From: Zhengitettix transpicula | Taxonomy: Eukaryota; Arthropoda; Insecta; Orthoptera; Tetrigidae | Direction of reading: 5' to 3' | Assembly (NCBI GenBank): GCA_037074705.1 | Contig: CM073590.1 | Span: forward strand, 118,225,600-118,289,599 | DNA length: 64,000 bases | In this document: positions 1-10,525 of the stretch, in pieces | Position numbering within the stretch: position 1 is the first letter of the stretch | Layout: each line of letters begins with the position of its first letter | The notes under the pieces: generated by a model | Database searches by the model: none | The model's input: only the letters and a program-made list of their open reading frames with translations | Told to the model about the DNA's origin: nothing | Made by a program: the position numbers and the translations under genes

Positions 1-142
1 AACTTTCCTAACAGATTTTATTTGCAATATTTATTGTAATAATTTTTATTAGACAATTATTCCCAAAATCCTATCTTGTCCTTATCCATGCTTTGCTTAG
101 GTCAACAAACCTGTCATCCCAGAAGATAGTTCTCTCCTTCAG

Positions 143-510
143 TCCTGAAAGGTTCCGCCTGTGGGAGCTTATATATATATGTATTTAGGGGGCAGCTGCT
201 TAGTTTAAGCCTAAAAGTGATGCAGGACTAATCCTAGAAAACCTGCATCAGGTAGGTCGGGCATTGGCTACTTGTCCAACGCCTTTCCGATGGCGGGAGA
301 GGGAGTTTGCTGTGGTGACGTAGCATTCCCTCCTCCGTGCCTCGATCAGTTTAGGAGGCAGCTGGCCGACTGTTCCAATGGTAACAGAGGACAACTCTTA
401 CCGTATGGCCAAGATCTGCGAACTCGGAACATACTCCTTTCAAAACAGGCCCAGGTGCATCCGTTTGTGAAAACCTTCGTTCAAAAACGGAGAGAGGAAA
501 AGGCATCCCC
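143..510 (-). repeat. Family-A retroposon, copy A1
   Basis: GC-rich island in AT-rich DNA, matching the copies near 26.5, 44.1 and 45.7 kb over most of its length. Shared landmarks, read on the plus strand, include CCTGCATCAGGTAGGTCGGG, TTTAGGAGGCAGCT and the 'CATCCCC' end. The full copies carry a poly-T at their left end, so the element's own sense strand is minus, with an A-tail. This copy lacks the tail-side 150 bp. A displaced 26-bp piece of the opposite end (143-168) lies just before it, suggesting rearrangement or a second truncated copy. Its open frames are short and not conserved between copies, so it is treated as non-coding. Confidence 0.8.
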
Positions 511-2780
511 ATATTTTAATAAGATTATCGTTGAACTTCTGAGAACCGTTCACTTCTTTTACCTGTGTGAGTTACTAAAAACTTTTAAGAGAGTCCATTT
601 CAATACTTTTTAATTTTACTAATAATTATTGTGTGGAATGAATTTATAAGACAATTATACTATGAAAAATTTGTTACAAAATTTATATATTTTTTTTGTT
701 TATTCACGAGAAAAATGAGAAAGTTCTCTGTCGAATATAAAAATTCCATGAAACTATTTATTACTAAGTTAGTGAAAAGATTTTTACGCTTGAAATTTTA
801 TACTCTTTTGGCTCGTTATATTGTATAATATAACTATAAAAATTGCTACTTATCTGAAAGTCATATAGTAATACGTTTCTGCAACCATCTGAAGGAATAG
901 AGAAGTCTGAGAATCAGGAAATCCGTGGAATTCTGGGAACAACTAAGGCATTGAACAGCTTCGAAGAGAAGAAAGAGCTTATTACACGTGTTTCTACTCG
1001 TACTGTCCCAGATCGTTAAAAATAGAGCAGGATCACTTCGAATGACTTAATGAGGTTTCCAAAGTAATTGGGTTAAACAATTCTGGACAGTTTTCAGGTA
1101 TAAAACTTCCATACTGGTTCTGTTTTGATTGATACCAATAAACTCAGCTGAACTGAGGGAGGTAAGGTTGTTTAATGAAACGTTATATTTAATATAGACT
1201 ACGTGAATTTATTAACACAAAATTTATTTAATTTATAAATTAATGTTTGCAAAATATTTTAACATTAATTCATTCATATATACAAATTGTGAGCCGTTGT
1301 GATTGTTAAATAATGAGTAACTCAGGGTTCATACGAAATTAGTGGTTTCCGAAAAAAAATAGCAGAAAATACCAATCGAATGCTTAAGAAACGTAATAAG
1401 AGATAATCACGGAGTCATCAGGAAAATGCCACGATCGGCGTTCTTTCTTCTCGTCTCTTCTCTTTTCCAAGCGCGATCTCTCTCCATGTGGTCGAGACAC
1501 GACAGCTGGTTCTCCTCCAACAATTCGTTTCCCTGTGTCGGCACAGCTTTGTTTATTAAAGCAAATATTTGTTACATTGGTGGGCACTTTGTATCTGATT
1601 TTAAGATCAAAATTCCAATAGACGTACTCGATTGCTGTGATTATCTATTTCATTCTCACTCAGGCCATTTCGCAGTAAATAACGTGAATTACCACCGTGC
1701 AGTTAAACCAAACTTCGTTGTACAATGCTTTAAATTTGGCTTAACTATGTATATTGATAAGGCAATTAAGGGACGCTCAATTTGTCGCGTAACTGATCAC
1801 CACGAGCATGCAAATCGGGAAAACAAAGGGAATTACAGAGCACTTGTATTTAGGCTATTAGTTCCCCTTTTTTTTGGTGAGTTTGCGTGAAACCCCAATT
1901 AACGGATTCATCGAATATTATTTGCTACATTTGCAGAAAAGGTAACAAACAACCGCAGACACTAAACACGTGGAAGATAAATTTGAACATAGAACCTGAG
2001 AATGATAGCTTTTCCGCCAAACCTGGAATATAGTATCATTGTTGAACGGCCATGATTGAAATTAATTTACGAGGGGCGTGTAGCGACAGATATCTGGACC
2101 TCTAATGCAATTCGCCGAATATACTACTGCGGTAGAGAGATTCTCCCTAATATCGCAGAGTTGCCATGGCAACGGCAGAGTATTTTCAAAACGGAATTAT
2201 CTGTGATTGTGCTAGTGCAGTAATCAAAATTATGTTACACAATATGGCTACACACTCTTTATAAAATATCAATTAGCTATAGCCATAATCTTCATGTGTA
2301 GCCGTCTCACTAGTTGTTAGGTGGCGCTGTGTTTGTCGTCGCGATGAAAGCCGTTATATTACATTACAGTCAATACTAGCTCGTCGATCCAGCGTTTCTA
2401 CATTAGTCCTGCCTTTGTTAGGTTAAAGTAATAAAAGGTGGTGTGTGGCTTATGATAAACGATTGTGTAATGTGGCTTGTGATGTTATTATGTACCTGCA
2501 GGAAATCTTTTATTACATAAGGGCGTGGAGGCGACGGCGTTTTGCACCGTTAGACCGAGGTCAGCTGGCGGCGCTGCCGTTCCGCATAAACAAAGGAATC
2601 TGCAATCGCACACACGTGCTTCGCCATGTGCGAAATAACATTTACACTTATTATTGATAACCATTTCGTAATCTGTAGTAGATAATTGCGTAGTTGTGAG
2701 AAATTGTTAAAAATATAACCAATGCTTTTTAATTTAGACCACACATATGTCTTATTGAATTAAATTCGGTTTGATTTAGG
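511..2780. other. Background with unrecognised frames
   Basis: AT-rich DNA without a recognisable gene. It contains one 154-codon plus-strand frame (listed separately) and a GC-richer patch at about 2,300-2,640. The sequence AGGTGGCGCTG at 2319-2329 resembles the core of insect CTCF sites. No transposon coding was recognised. Confidence 0.5.
1426..1890 (+). CDS. Unrecognised 154-codon open frame
   Basis: The frame runs from ATG to TGA without interruption, which is long for DNA of this composition, but I recognise no domain. The N-terminal 25 residues are hydrophobic and Ser/Leu-rich (MPRSAFFLLVSSLFQARSLS) and could mimic a signal peptide. The rest is an unremarkable mix with several Cys and His. 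The opposite strand is also open over 1384-1587 and reads RIVGGEPA, by chance like the start of a trypsin domain, but nothing protease-like follows. The minus strand here carries AATAAA at about 1,555 and a sequence resembling the ACCAATGT stretch of the unit near 16.77 kb, so the block could be decayed mobile-element DNA. No splice or homology support. Confidence 0.15.
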   Translation: MPRSAFFLLVSSLFQARSLSMWSRHDSWFSSNNSFPCVGTALFIKANICYIGGHFVSDFKIKIPIDVLDCCDYLFHSHSGHFAVNNVNYHRAVKPNFVVQCFKFGLTMYIDKAIKGRSICRVTDHHEHANRENKGNYRALVFRLLVPLFFGEFA

Positions 2781-2784
2781 AAAT

Positions 2785-2820
2785 CCTGCGGGAACTATAT
2801 CTGCCGTTCTAGGAAAACAA
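2785..2820 (+). repeat. 36-bp direct repeat, copy 1
   Basis: Repeated at 3441-3476 in the same orientation with 4 differences. In one frame both copies read SCGNYIC, and two of the four changes are silent (TGC/TGT). The pair flanks a Penelope-like endonuclease remnant, so it probably belongs to the same element. Confidence 0.6.
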
Positions 2821-2911
2821 CTGTCGTAAATTTGAAATATAATATGAGAGCTATTTATTCAATCTGTTATAGGTCTAATATACGTAAATTATCCAATATT
2901 TGAGATGAAAA

Positions 2912-3129
2912 ATTTACGTCTGATTGAAAATGAATAATAAGAAAGATAGCCAAATATAGACAAAATAAGTGATAATATAAATACCACACAACGTTTCTGG
3001 GATCCTTTCTTCAGGTGTTAAGAAGAGCCTACAGCGACACAACTGCACTCGTCAGTTGACAAAACTCAACGACAATGGGAAAACAGAAGGTTTAGCGTAA
3101 TAATAAGGGATCGTAGCAATTGTTGTGTT
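2912..3129 (-). repeat. Penelope-like element tail, T1
   Basis: On the minus strand this follows directly after the stop of the GIY-YIG endonuclease remnant, so it is the 3' tail of that element. It ends in a block (TTTGGCTATCTTTCTTATT, then a stretch containing CAATCAGACGTAAA) seen again at 6.7, 19.1-19.3, 27.8, 28.7-28.95 and 45.2-45.3 kb. The block next to it, containing GAAACGTTGTGTGGTATTTA, carries a hammerhead-like core (separate entry). This is the only copy still attached to coding sequence and so identifies the whole tail family as PLE. Confidence 0.75.
2986..3018 (-). ncRNA. Hammerhead-like ribozyme core in PLE tail
   Basis: On the minus strand the order is ACAC - CTGAAGA - short stem II - GAAACGTT - GTGT. 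CTGAAGA fits the CUGANGA core and GAA follows stem II. ACGU is a self-complementary stem III of two pairs with no loop, and U is the NUH cleavage residue. ACAC and GUGU pair as stem I. Penelope-like elements are known to carry hammerheads with very short, palindromic stem III that work as dimers. Stem II is shortened here compared with the 19.16 and 28.88 kb copies, so this copy may be inactive. Confidence 0.55.
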
Positions 3130-3366
3130 TCATAGTGTCTGTACATTAATTGCTGTGATGTTTGATTTAATGTGAAGCGTCTCTGATATGAGTCTGGTGT
3201 GAACGTCTAAAATCTTATGCCAATCAAATGTATGTTTCGAATTGATGATATGTTTGCAGACTACAGATATTTTATCGATGGGAAGTATGATATTAGACAT
3301 ATGTTCCTTGATGCGGGTATTAAGGGAACGTTTTCTTTGCCCCTCTATGTAGCCGGGATCTCTTTC
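3130..3366 (-). pseudogene. Penelope-like GIY-YIG endonuclease, C-terminal part
   Basis: The minus-strand frame reads GYIEGQRKRSLNTRIKEHMS, then KHIINSKHTFDWHKIL, then R-x-x-SETLHI, and stops at 3130. This is the order seen in the GIY-YIG endonuclease at the C-terminus of Penelope-like elements: YIGQT-x-R, then RIKEH, then a conserved His and 'H-FDW', then 'R--ES--I' near the end. The YIGQT motif is altered to YIEGQ, so the element is decayed. In an intact element a reverse transcriptase precedes this domain; none is visible here. The 5' side is cut off at about 3,345-3,366, where a plus-strand copy of the start of the same domain begins. Non-functional fragment. Confidence 0.8.
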
Positions 3367-3408
3367 TCTACTTGTAATTCCTGCTACATAGGGCAAACAA
3401 AACGTTGA
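3349..3408 (+). pseudogene. Penelope-like GIY-YIG endonuclease, N-terminal motif, opposite strand
   Basis: The plus strand reads STCNSCYIGQTKR followed by a stop. The Cys pair before YIGQT-x-R is typical of the GIY-YIG domain of Penelope-like elements. It lies head to head with the minus-strand endonuclease remnant, overlapping it by only a few bases, so two pieces of the same domain sit in opposite orientation. Such inverted arrangements are common for PLE insertions. What follows (stops at 3406 and 3418) is out of frame. Confidence 0.7.
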
Positions 3409-3433
3409 ATTAAATTCTGAGACCTATGATTAT

Positions 3434-3595
3434 ATGAGTTCCTGTGGGAACTATATCTGTCATTGTAGGAAAACAAACAATGCATTTTTTTTACTAACGG
3501 CGAATAACTTAAGACTAGAAATTGAACAAGCAAATAAAATCAAAGGAAAATATATAACGGCCAAAGAGCTTAAAATAAAACATCAGATAACTTAA
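3434..3595 (+). CDS. 53-codon frame beginning with SCGNYIC repeat peptide
   Basis: ATG at 3434 opens a 53-residue frame starting MSSCGNYICHCRKTNN and ending in a Lys-rich stretch (KIKGKYITAKELKIKHQIT). Its start overlaps the second copy of the 36-bp direct repeat, which keeps the same reading frame in the copy at 2785. The frame lies between a PLE endonuclease piece and a PLE-type tail at 3.9 kb, so it is probably PLE-derived. No known domain recognised; possibly not translated. Confidence 0.2.
   Translation: MSSCGNYICHCRKTNNAFFLLTANNLRLEIEQANKIKGKYITAKELKIKHQIT
3441..3476 (+). repeat. 36-bp direct repeat, copy 2
   Basis: Second copy of the repeat at 2785-2820, 656 bp downstream, same strand, 32 of 36 bases identical. 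Confidence 0.6.
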
Positions 3596-3879
3596 GACTT
3601 TCTGAGTCATGCATAATATGCATGTAATAAAAAATCTATTTTCCAATAATGCGGTTCTCTGTATAAAATAGTGGTTGTCACAATCGAAACGGTGATTAAA
3701 TTTGATACAATGTTTGGTGAAAGACTGTGATTACAAGTTGACTGTTTGAAATTATATTTATGCTCTTTAATTCCAGTATTTAAAACTTATAATAATTAGT
3801 GATTTAAATTTTATAATAAGTAACTATATAATACTATAACAATTAACATATATTATAATAACTATAGTTAATCGCTATT

Positions 3880-3960
3880 AGAAAAAGACGCCGATCCGTG
3901 TCGAAACGTCCAAAATTTTGTATTCAAATTGTGTCAGTTTTTGTTTCTCTATTTTAAATT
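3880..3960 (+). repeat. PLE-type tail with degenerate hammerhead core
   Basis: GACG...CGTGTCGAAACGTC at 3887-3910 has a GAC/GTC stem II next to GAAACGTC: palindromic ACGU stem III and a canonical GUC cleavage triplet. The expected CUGANGA upstream is decayed (TTAGAAA). It probably terminates the plus-strand PLE remnant that starts at 3349. Confidence 0.35.
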
Positions 3961-6490
3961 TGTTTGTACAAAGGTCGATTTTAATATTATTTACTACTTG
4001 TCTATAAAGTTGTGAGAGTCGCCACGTTTTGTGTAAATCTAGTACTAAAATTTAAAAGATCGAAATCTCGCACCTAACTCACAAGCTACGTCCTTTTTCG
4101 GTAGGAATTCCGTATCCATATTTCAGATGTAATCTGCAAAGTTTATCCTTGTCGAGAAAAAAAGTTCCGTAGTTAGGCTCCAGAACTTACTATAACGAAC
4201 CTTAAACGCATCGTAAATATCTGGAGTTTGAAAAAAAAAAGCAGCGTGGTGCAATAAGGGAGATTGTTAATGGTGAGGCAACTGAACACTCGTGTTAGAA
4301 ACGTATCGATAAAAGAGCAAAGAACCAGTTGGAAATATTTGTCAGCAGAAATATTTGAAATATTCGCCTTCGCGGGTGGTATTTTTCGAAGAAGAACGAG
4401 GAAGTTGATTGTGAAAGTTGACAGAACGTGTAAACGCTTTCAATGTGTTATTGTTCATTTCTCTTTTGACAGAATTTTGACCACTAAAATTATATATACT
4501 TGCATTTTTTTTGTTTTCAGCTTTATTCTATTTTCATTAAGTTTTAGACTAATATATTATAATTAACATTTTTCCTATCATTATAAACTGTTTAATAGTA
4601 GCGACTATTCGCAGATAATTATATGCATTTAGTTTTATGGAATTGAAAGTTTCAAAAGTTAGCATTTTTCTAAAATGCCACAATTTGATCCAAATGTTTT
4701 TTTTTATTACGGTTTTTCTAAGTGATGCCACCATAGTTTTATCTATTTATGAGAATCGCACCATTAATTTCACAAAGTCTACAGTTTAATAAACCCTTTC
4801 AATATTTTAGTGATAAGTCATGATATGATTGTAGTATTTAATTTAAACATTATCATCATTTATTTTGATTCGTGATTTAACTTTTTGATGGATTTTAAAA
4901 TCATGTTTGTAAAAATTGTTTCACCAGATACTAATTTTTGAAAGGTATTATTATTTTTTTGCTTTGTAGTTTTAATCGTTTATTTGTATCAGTACTGGTT
5001 GTTTGTTCATTAAATTTCATTTAATTCTGGTGAGTGCTTCGTGGTGTTTCAATATTATAAACAGCCCAACTGTTAAATTGTAGAAGAAAATATGGCATGA
5101 AACTTATTGCCTGCGAAATAATGTAGTCTGATCCGTTTTCAAGGAAGAGTTTGGTTCTAGGCGAAGCCCAGCGATCAATTAGTAAAAAAAAACATAATTT
5201 AATATTTTTGGTTTTCTTATGTATCTCCTTTACTCCTTCCTTACTTTTTCTTTATGTCCGACTCGCAATCATCAAAATGTTCATTTTTTGCAAAAGACTG
5301 AAGTTTATAGTGTGTTTTCTACTTAATTAAACACTGCTCAGCCCACTACACACTTTATTCAAAACCTGACACTTAAGCTATTTTTCGACAATTCATATTT
5401 ACTTTCCGGAAGTCAATAATATTTTACATTTGTTTTTTATAGTTTTTTGAATAAGTAATAAAATAAATGTGTTAATTACTTAGTGTCTAATTAATTCTAT
5501 GATATGCAACTGATAATCCTTGAAGGTATATTATAAATATTTGACGCATTTGAACTCAAATAATTACGCAGATTATATTACTCATGGAAGGTATCATCAG
5601 TATTATTACTTGTGTCATTTTGTGGCTTTATTGTGGTACTCGAGGCGTAAGAGTATTTGGTTGCCCTGTTTGTACTCTCGCAAAACAAAGCGCAGAGAAA
5701 GGTAGTAGGGTCTTTCGCAAGAACCTCATATTTGGTAGTTTCGTGGCATTTACCTTGAAGTGAATTTCAAAAGCTCACTGGACTCTAGCCCGGTGAATAA
5801 CATCTGTTGCATAACATCAACACTAATATTACCGTTAACTTTCCTACAAGTTGGCTTCAGATTTATTTCTGTAACGTAATAGGGAATAATTTTTACTTTT
5901 AATAGGTCTACAGTGTTTTAGTTTGCAGGCTCTTCGTAATTTCCCTCACAAAAAATTGTGGTTTCAAAATAAAGCTCATTTTGTTTGTGGACAGAACCCA
6001 GGAAGTCATTATACGGCATTTCAGCCAAATTTAATTGAGGCAGTTGCCATTCTGCTGATTCCGTAATTTTATAACGTACGGGCACAGAATAAATCCGAAA
6101 AACCCGTCGTTTTAAGTTGTGGCCTGGCTTAAAACGTTATCCAAAATGTGAAACATAGTTTCTCAGCTTCTGGAGCTTTTGAGTCCGCATATTATGAATA
6201 TCAAATTAAAATTTTAACTATATGAATGGCCGATACAATTTTTGAGGTCAAATTGTGGAAAACTTTGTATGCAAATTATGCTTAGAAATATTAAATTATT
6301 AAGGAATATCTGAATTTTAAGTCAAGATATTGGACACGGAAGATAAACTACAATTAAAGTAAAAACTGATTTTAGTAAAAAAGGCAATGGAGAGTGTAAA
6401 ACGAGAAATTTTAACATTTTAATGTATCTTTATCGGACCCATATGGGTTGCCTCATCTGTGTCTGTTCACTTAAAAATAATTCTAAATCT
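3961..6490. other. AT-rich background, nothing recognised
   Basis: Only short random frames, the longest being about 100 codons at 4264-4566 with no domain. No transposon coding, tRNA or conspicuous repeat seen. Confidence 0.5.
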
Positions 6491-6491
6491 A

Positions 6492-6898
6492 ATTAAAGCT
6501 TCAATCATATAAAAATTCTTCAAATTTTTAAGTTCTTTATTTCAGAACACAAGTCGATATATAAAACTCATACAGAAGCTTTCAACATTTGAGGCAAATT
6601 CATCTGATACAACTTCATCCTTAAGATAAAAACACGTTGCACTACATTTGTATGCTCGTCAAACAATACTATTGTTTTAGCTAAAACAGTGAATATTACT
6701 GAAATAATAAGAAAGATAGCCAAATACAGACAAATTAAGAGATAATATTAATACCACACATATTATTCTTAATTATTATTTTCAATCAGACGTAAATTAT
6801 TTTCATTTGAATATATGTTGAAAACTTCTGTATGAGTTTCATATATCGACTTGTGTTTTGAAATGAAGAACATAAAAATTTGTTTGAGCTTTAATTAT
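6492..6898. repeat. Nested fold-back of PLE tail and flanking sequence
   Basis: Two inverted repeats share one centre. The outer arms (about 6,492-6,605 and 6,810-6,898) both contain ACACAAGTCGATATAT and CTCATACAGAAG read toward the centre, at roughly 85-90% identity. Inside, 6,695-6,757 is the PLE-tail block (AGATAGCCAAATACAGAC) and 6,760-6,800 is its terminal part in the opposite orientation. No coding capacity. The layout matches the head-to-head PLE copies seen elsewhere in the window. Confidence 0.7.
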
Positions 6899-8500
6899 TG
6901 TTTTAACAATGTCCAGATTATTAATATATATCTCAATTATTCTAAAATTTATGTTATTTATTGTTAAACAAAAAATTGTTTTTGCAACAATAGTCACTAC
7001 AGGTTGTATTTAAATTACTATTTCAAATCTATGGAATTTACATATTAAGTTATATATTTTTTATGATTTTCTTCGTAAAATTTTATACAACATAAGTGGA
7101 AAAATATATTTTGTAGTATACAAATAGATGACGTGTAGCAATTCAGTGTTTTGTATGCATTGGATTTCTTTTTGCTAAAACTACAGTTATTTTTCGGGCG
7201 TTGTAAATAGAATTAATTACTCTTATATCCTTGGACTTTGTGAATATCACTCACTGTATGCCCTTTTATAGTTCCCTTTTTTTTTTGGTGCATCTTTTCG
7301 AGATTTGGCACCATCGTCTTACATTGGGCCTTAAGTTTTCTTCTGTTCTAATATTGTATGTAAGTGGGCATTATCTATTCAATGGTCGTGTATGTTGAAG
7401 TTTTCTCATTAATACGTACCATAATTATGAAAAATTGAACCAGAAAACAAGTGAGATTCATTCAATTTATTTTCGGAATCCAACAATGATTACTCTTAAT
7501 ATTTATTTTAATTATAAAATTATTCACAAAATAATGTTAATGTATTCAAAAAATAATAATTTATCATCACTTGTTAAGTCTGTATTCGGATATTTTTTCA
7601 AAATAGACGTAAATTTTTCAATATAATATCAACATTAAATTGTCAATTTCTAATTATGATTGTTATCCATTGTAACTAGTTTGGAGGTGTGCTCTACATT
7701 TTTCAGTATGGTCATCTTCGCAATGCATTTATTCATATAGCTGCATGCTCCAGTTTATACTACGTGCTTTTTGTTCTATCCCTATATTAGGTTAATTAGG
7801 GACTTTATTTTATTGAAGAGAAAAATCTTCTAAGCATTGCTAGAGATAAGGTAGGCTACTTCAGTTTTATGTATACCGTATATTCTATTTTGAGTATCCG
7901 TCAGCAGTTTTGTATTTCGTTGATCACGGTTTTATATTATACTCTTTGTCCAGACATAAAGTCCGCCATTATTCCCTCTCGTTTTTTCTTGTGGTTAATG
8001 GACAGCGCAAGCTTTCGCAATGAAAGCTCGAGAACCCTCACGCAGATAATTCTGGGAACTCAATTTTAGCTTGGATAGCTATTTCAGACGAAAAATAAAT
8101 TCATTTTCCTTGTCAAACTGCAGGCCCGTATTTGATTGCGTGCTCCTGCAGTGCCCGATAAATTTTGTTTTGTGTCATTCACGAGTGTTTCTGATTCAAT
8201 TTAGCTTCGCGAACAGCGTACGGCCTCACTAGCATTTTTATTTAGGCGGACTCACACACGTAATTAGGATCTCTAAAAACTTTAGTGGGATAACAGGCAT
8301 TGATTATCTTCGGAACAAATTATTCAAGCTTATGAAAATTGCGTCGATGGTGCAGATTCCAGTCGGCTTTTCCCTTCGTTCTACTTTGTTCGCTTTCAGC
8401 GCTGTTATTTAGGGAGTGGCCGCAATATGGATAACTCTCAAGTAGTTCATAACTAAAAAGAGTTAGATTTTAGACAGTAAACTTATTTTCAATCTCAGCA
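6899..8500. other. AT-rich background, nothing recognised
   Basis: No gene or transposon domain. A GC-richer patch at about 7,930-8,430 has only short frames. Confidence 0.5.
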
Positions 8501-10430
8501 TCTATTTTATATTATCTTAAGTCTCGTCTTCACCAAGCGCGCACGACGAAAAATCGTTCGGAAAGTTTTTCAAACGATGTCAAACGTTTGCGAACGGTTG
8601 TGAACGTAAACATCCACACTTGTCTGAAAACGTTAAACAGAGTTACGAATTATGCATACATTTTAACAGTGAGTATTCACTACTGAATGGTTATTGATTA
8701 AATAAAAATGAATTGCTTAACGAACATTAATTTATCTCTTACGAAAAATCAGATTTAATAAATAAGATAGCCGAAAACAGAGTTTAAAAATTGTAATTTA
8801 TTTAATCATGCTACATGTTTCGTTACAAATACTCATTAGGCTTATTCAATTTGAACTACAGACGTGAAGAAGTCACAATATTAGATTGTTTATTTGATTT
8901 GAATGTGATTTATTAAAAAATTTGCTATCTTGCTAAAACTTCACAAATTTGTCCCCCCTATCCCCGAACATCAACGTAATAAGAAATAATAATTTTACGT
9001 GATGAAAGTAGTATTTCTTAATAAAATATATTCTAAAGTTTTCGAAGTTAGAGAAGTCAGTACTGAATGTTTTTTTGTTTAATGAAATTGTATTGTTTAA
9101 TAAATATTATTTTATATATTGCGGAATTTTAGATTCTTTTTTATTTGAATATAATAAATTAAATAATTAGTTATCATCCTACAATTATTTTCTGGACACT
9201 ATTCTGAAAATAAGGATCACTTGTGTGCATGTGTTTGTTGCGTAATTTAATTCCATTAACTGAGAACGAAAGAAATAGGGCGATATGGCTGGCAAGATCG
9301 TCTACACAGAACGCGTAAGATCGACGAAAATCCTTTGAAGTTCCAACTTTGGTGGGAACAACGTTCGAATTCACGGAGTGCGGTCAAACAAGTCCAAAAC
9401 GCTCAAACGTTTTGTTGCAGAACGTCCAGTGATTAACCTAAATTTTTTTTCCTTGTACCTTAATTTGTCTATCTGAGGGGCATACATTCTGGGGTAGAGG
9501 ATTCTCTGGTAATGTTGAGTTTGATGGGTTTGATGTAATGGATGGGTGTGGACGAGGCTTCATACGTGCTATAATTCAGGCGCATGCACTAATCCTCGTA
9601 CGGTCCAAGTAAAAAAACCAATTCATCTACTTGCAAATATGTTTTTAAATTTTTTAAAATTGTATTGCTTCGCATAAATAAATGAAACACTTAATCTATA
9701 TAAATAAAACACTAACCCGACTGTTGGTCCAAGTGAGCGGTATGAATTCACACAATTAAGAAAAAAAATCTCTTTAAATTTTCATAAGTGTTTCTGATTT
9801 CTCAAGGTACAACATAAGTTAATATAGTTTTCCAAATATAGTGGCAAACGAAACTAATTTTAATTATGACTATTGTCCGTGGGTTAATATTTTTATTTAG
9901 GAGTTTCATTGGTATTTTTTCTAGTTTTGAGCCAAATAGCTCATCAACGACTGATAAAGATGGGAAAAGGTGAATGTAATGTACTTCTAATATTCACTCG
10001 TTGTTACCTTTGTTATATATCACACTGAAGCCATTTGAAGCTATTGAAAATATCTGGGAAATATAACGAAATTATGAGCTTATGCTTGGTCTTTATTTGT
10101 TGTGTTCATGTTTATACATCACAGACATTCTCCAAATGAACCTCCTGTGTTCGTTGCAAAAAAAACAACGGTAATTGTACGCGCAAGGTTCTTGCTCTTC
10201 AGACTTGCATGGGAACTCAATTACTGCTGAGGGAATATTACGAATTACATCACCATACCGTTACCCTTTACGATTGGTATCGTTTACTGCTAACTTAAAA
10301 ATCATGTAAGCCATTAGACCACAATTAAACCGAACATAGTGTTTAAAAGTTATTATTTCTTAGATAACGACACGCACTCATTTAATAACGCAGGCTATTT
10401 GGTAATAAATTTAGTTTTCTAAAGATCGAA
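8501..10430. other. Background with a possible DNA-transposon relic
   Basis: 8,525-8,640 and 9,280-9,430 are GC-richer and rich in AAACGTTT-type motifs, as in ends of some insect Harbinger-like elements. I could not align a convincing inverted repeat and saw no transposase. The remainder is AT-rich with no feature. Confidence 0.25.
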
Positions 10431-10439
10431 GGCTTTATC

Positions 10440-10525
10440 GGTGAATTTAATTAAGAAAAGCTTCTCGGGGTTCCACTCAGGTGATGCGACGTTTCGAGGT
10501 TAGTCACCGACACCAAGTTTAACGT
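10440..10525 (-). repeat. PLE-type tail fragment
   Basis: The minus strand reads CTCGAAACGTCGC, then CACCTGAGTGGAACCCCGAG. This is the same order as at 43,995-44,060 (CGAAACGTCGCG then GATAGAAACCCGAGA). ACGU plus C forms the palindromic stem III and GUC cleavage site typical of PLE hammerheads. GGTG and CACC flank it and can pair as stem I. The CUGANGA box is not intact. Confidence 0.4.

Noticed and set aside
1384..1587. Minus-strand RIVGGEPA resembling the activation site of trypsin-like proteases
   Set aside because: The following residues (Arg/Lys/Glu-rich) do not resemble a protease, there is no His or Asp motif, and the splice site after the match is poor.
8525..9440. Harbinger-like element suggested by AAACGTTT motifs
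   Set aside because: No inverted termini could be aligned and no transposase or partner protein is visible.
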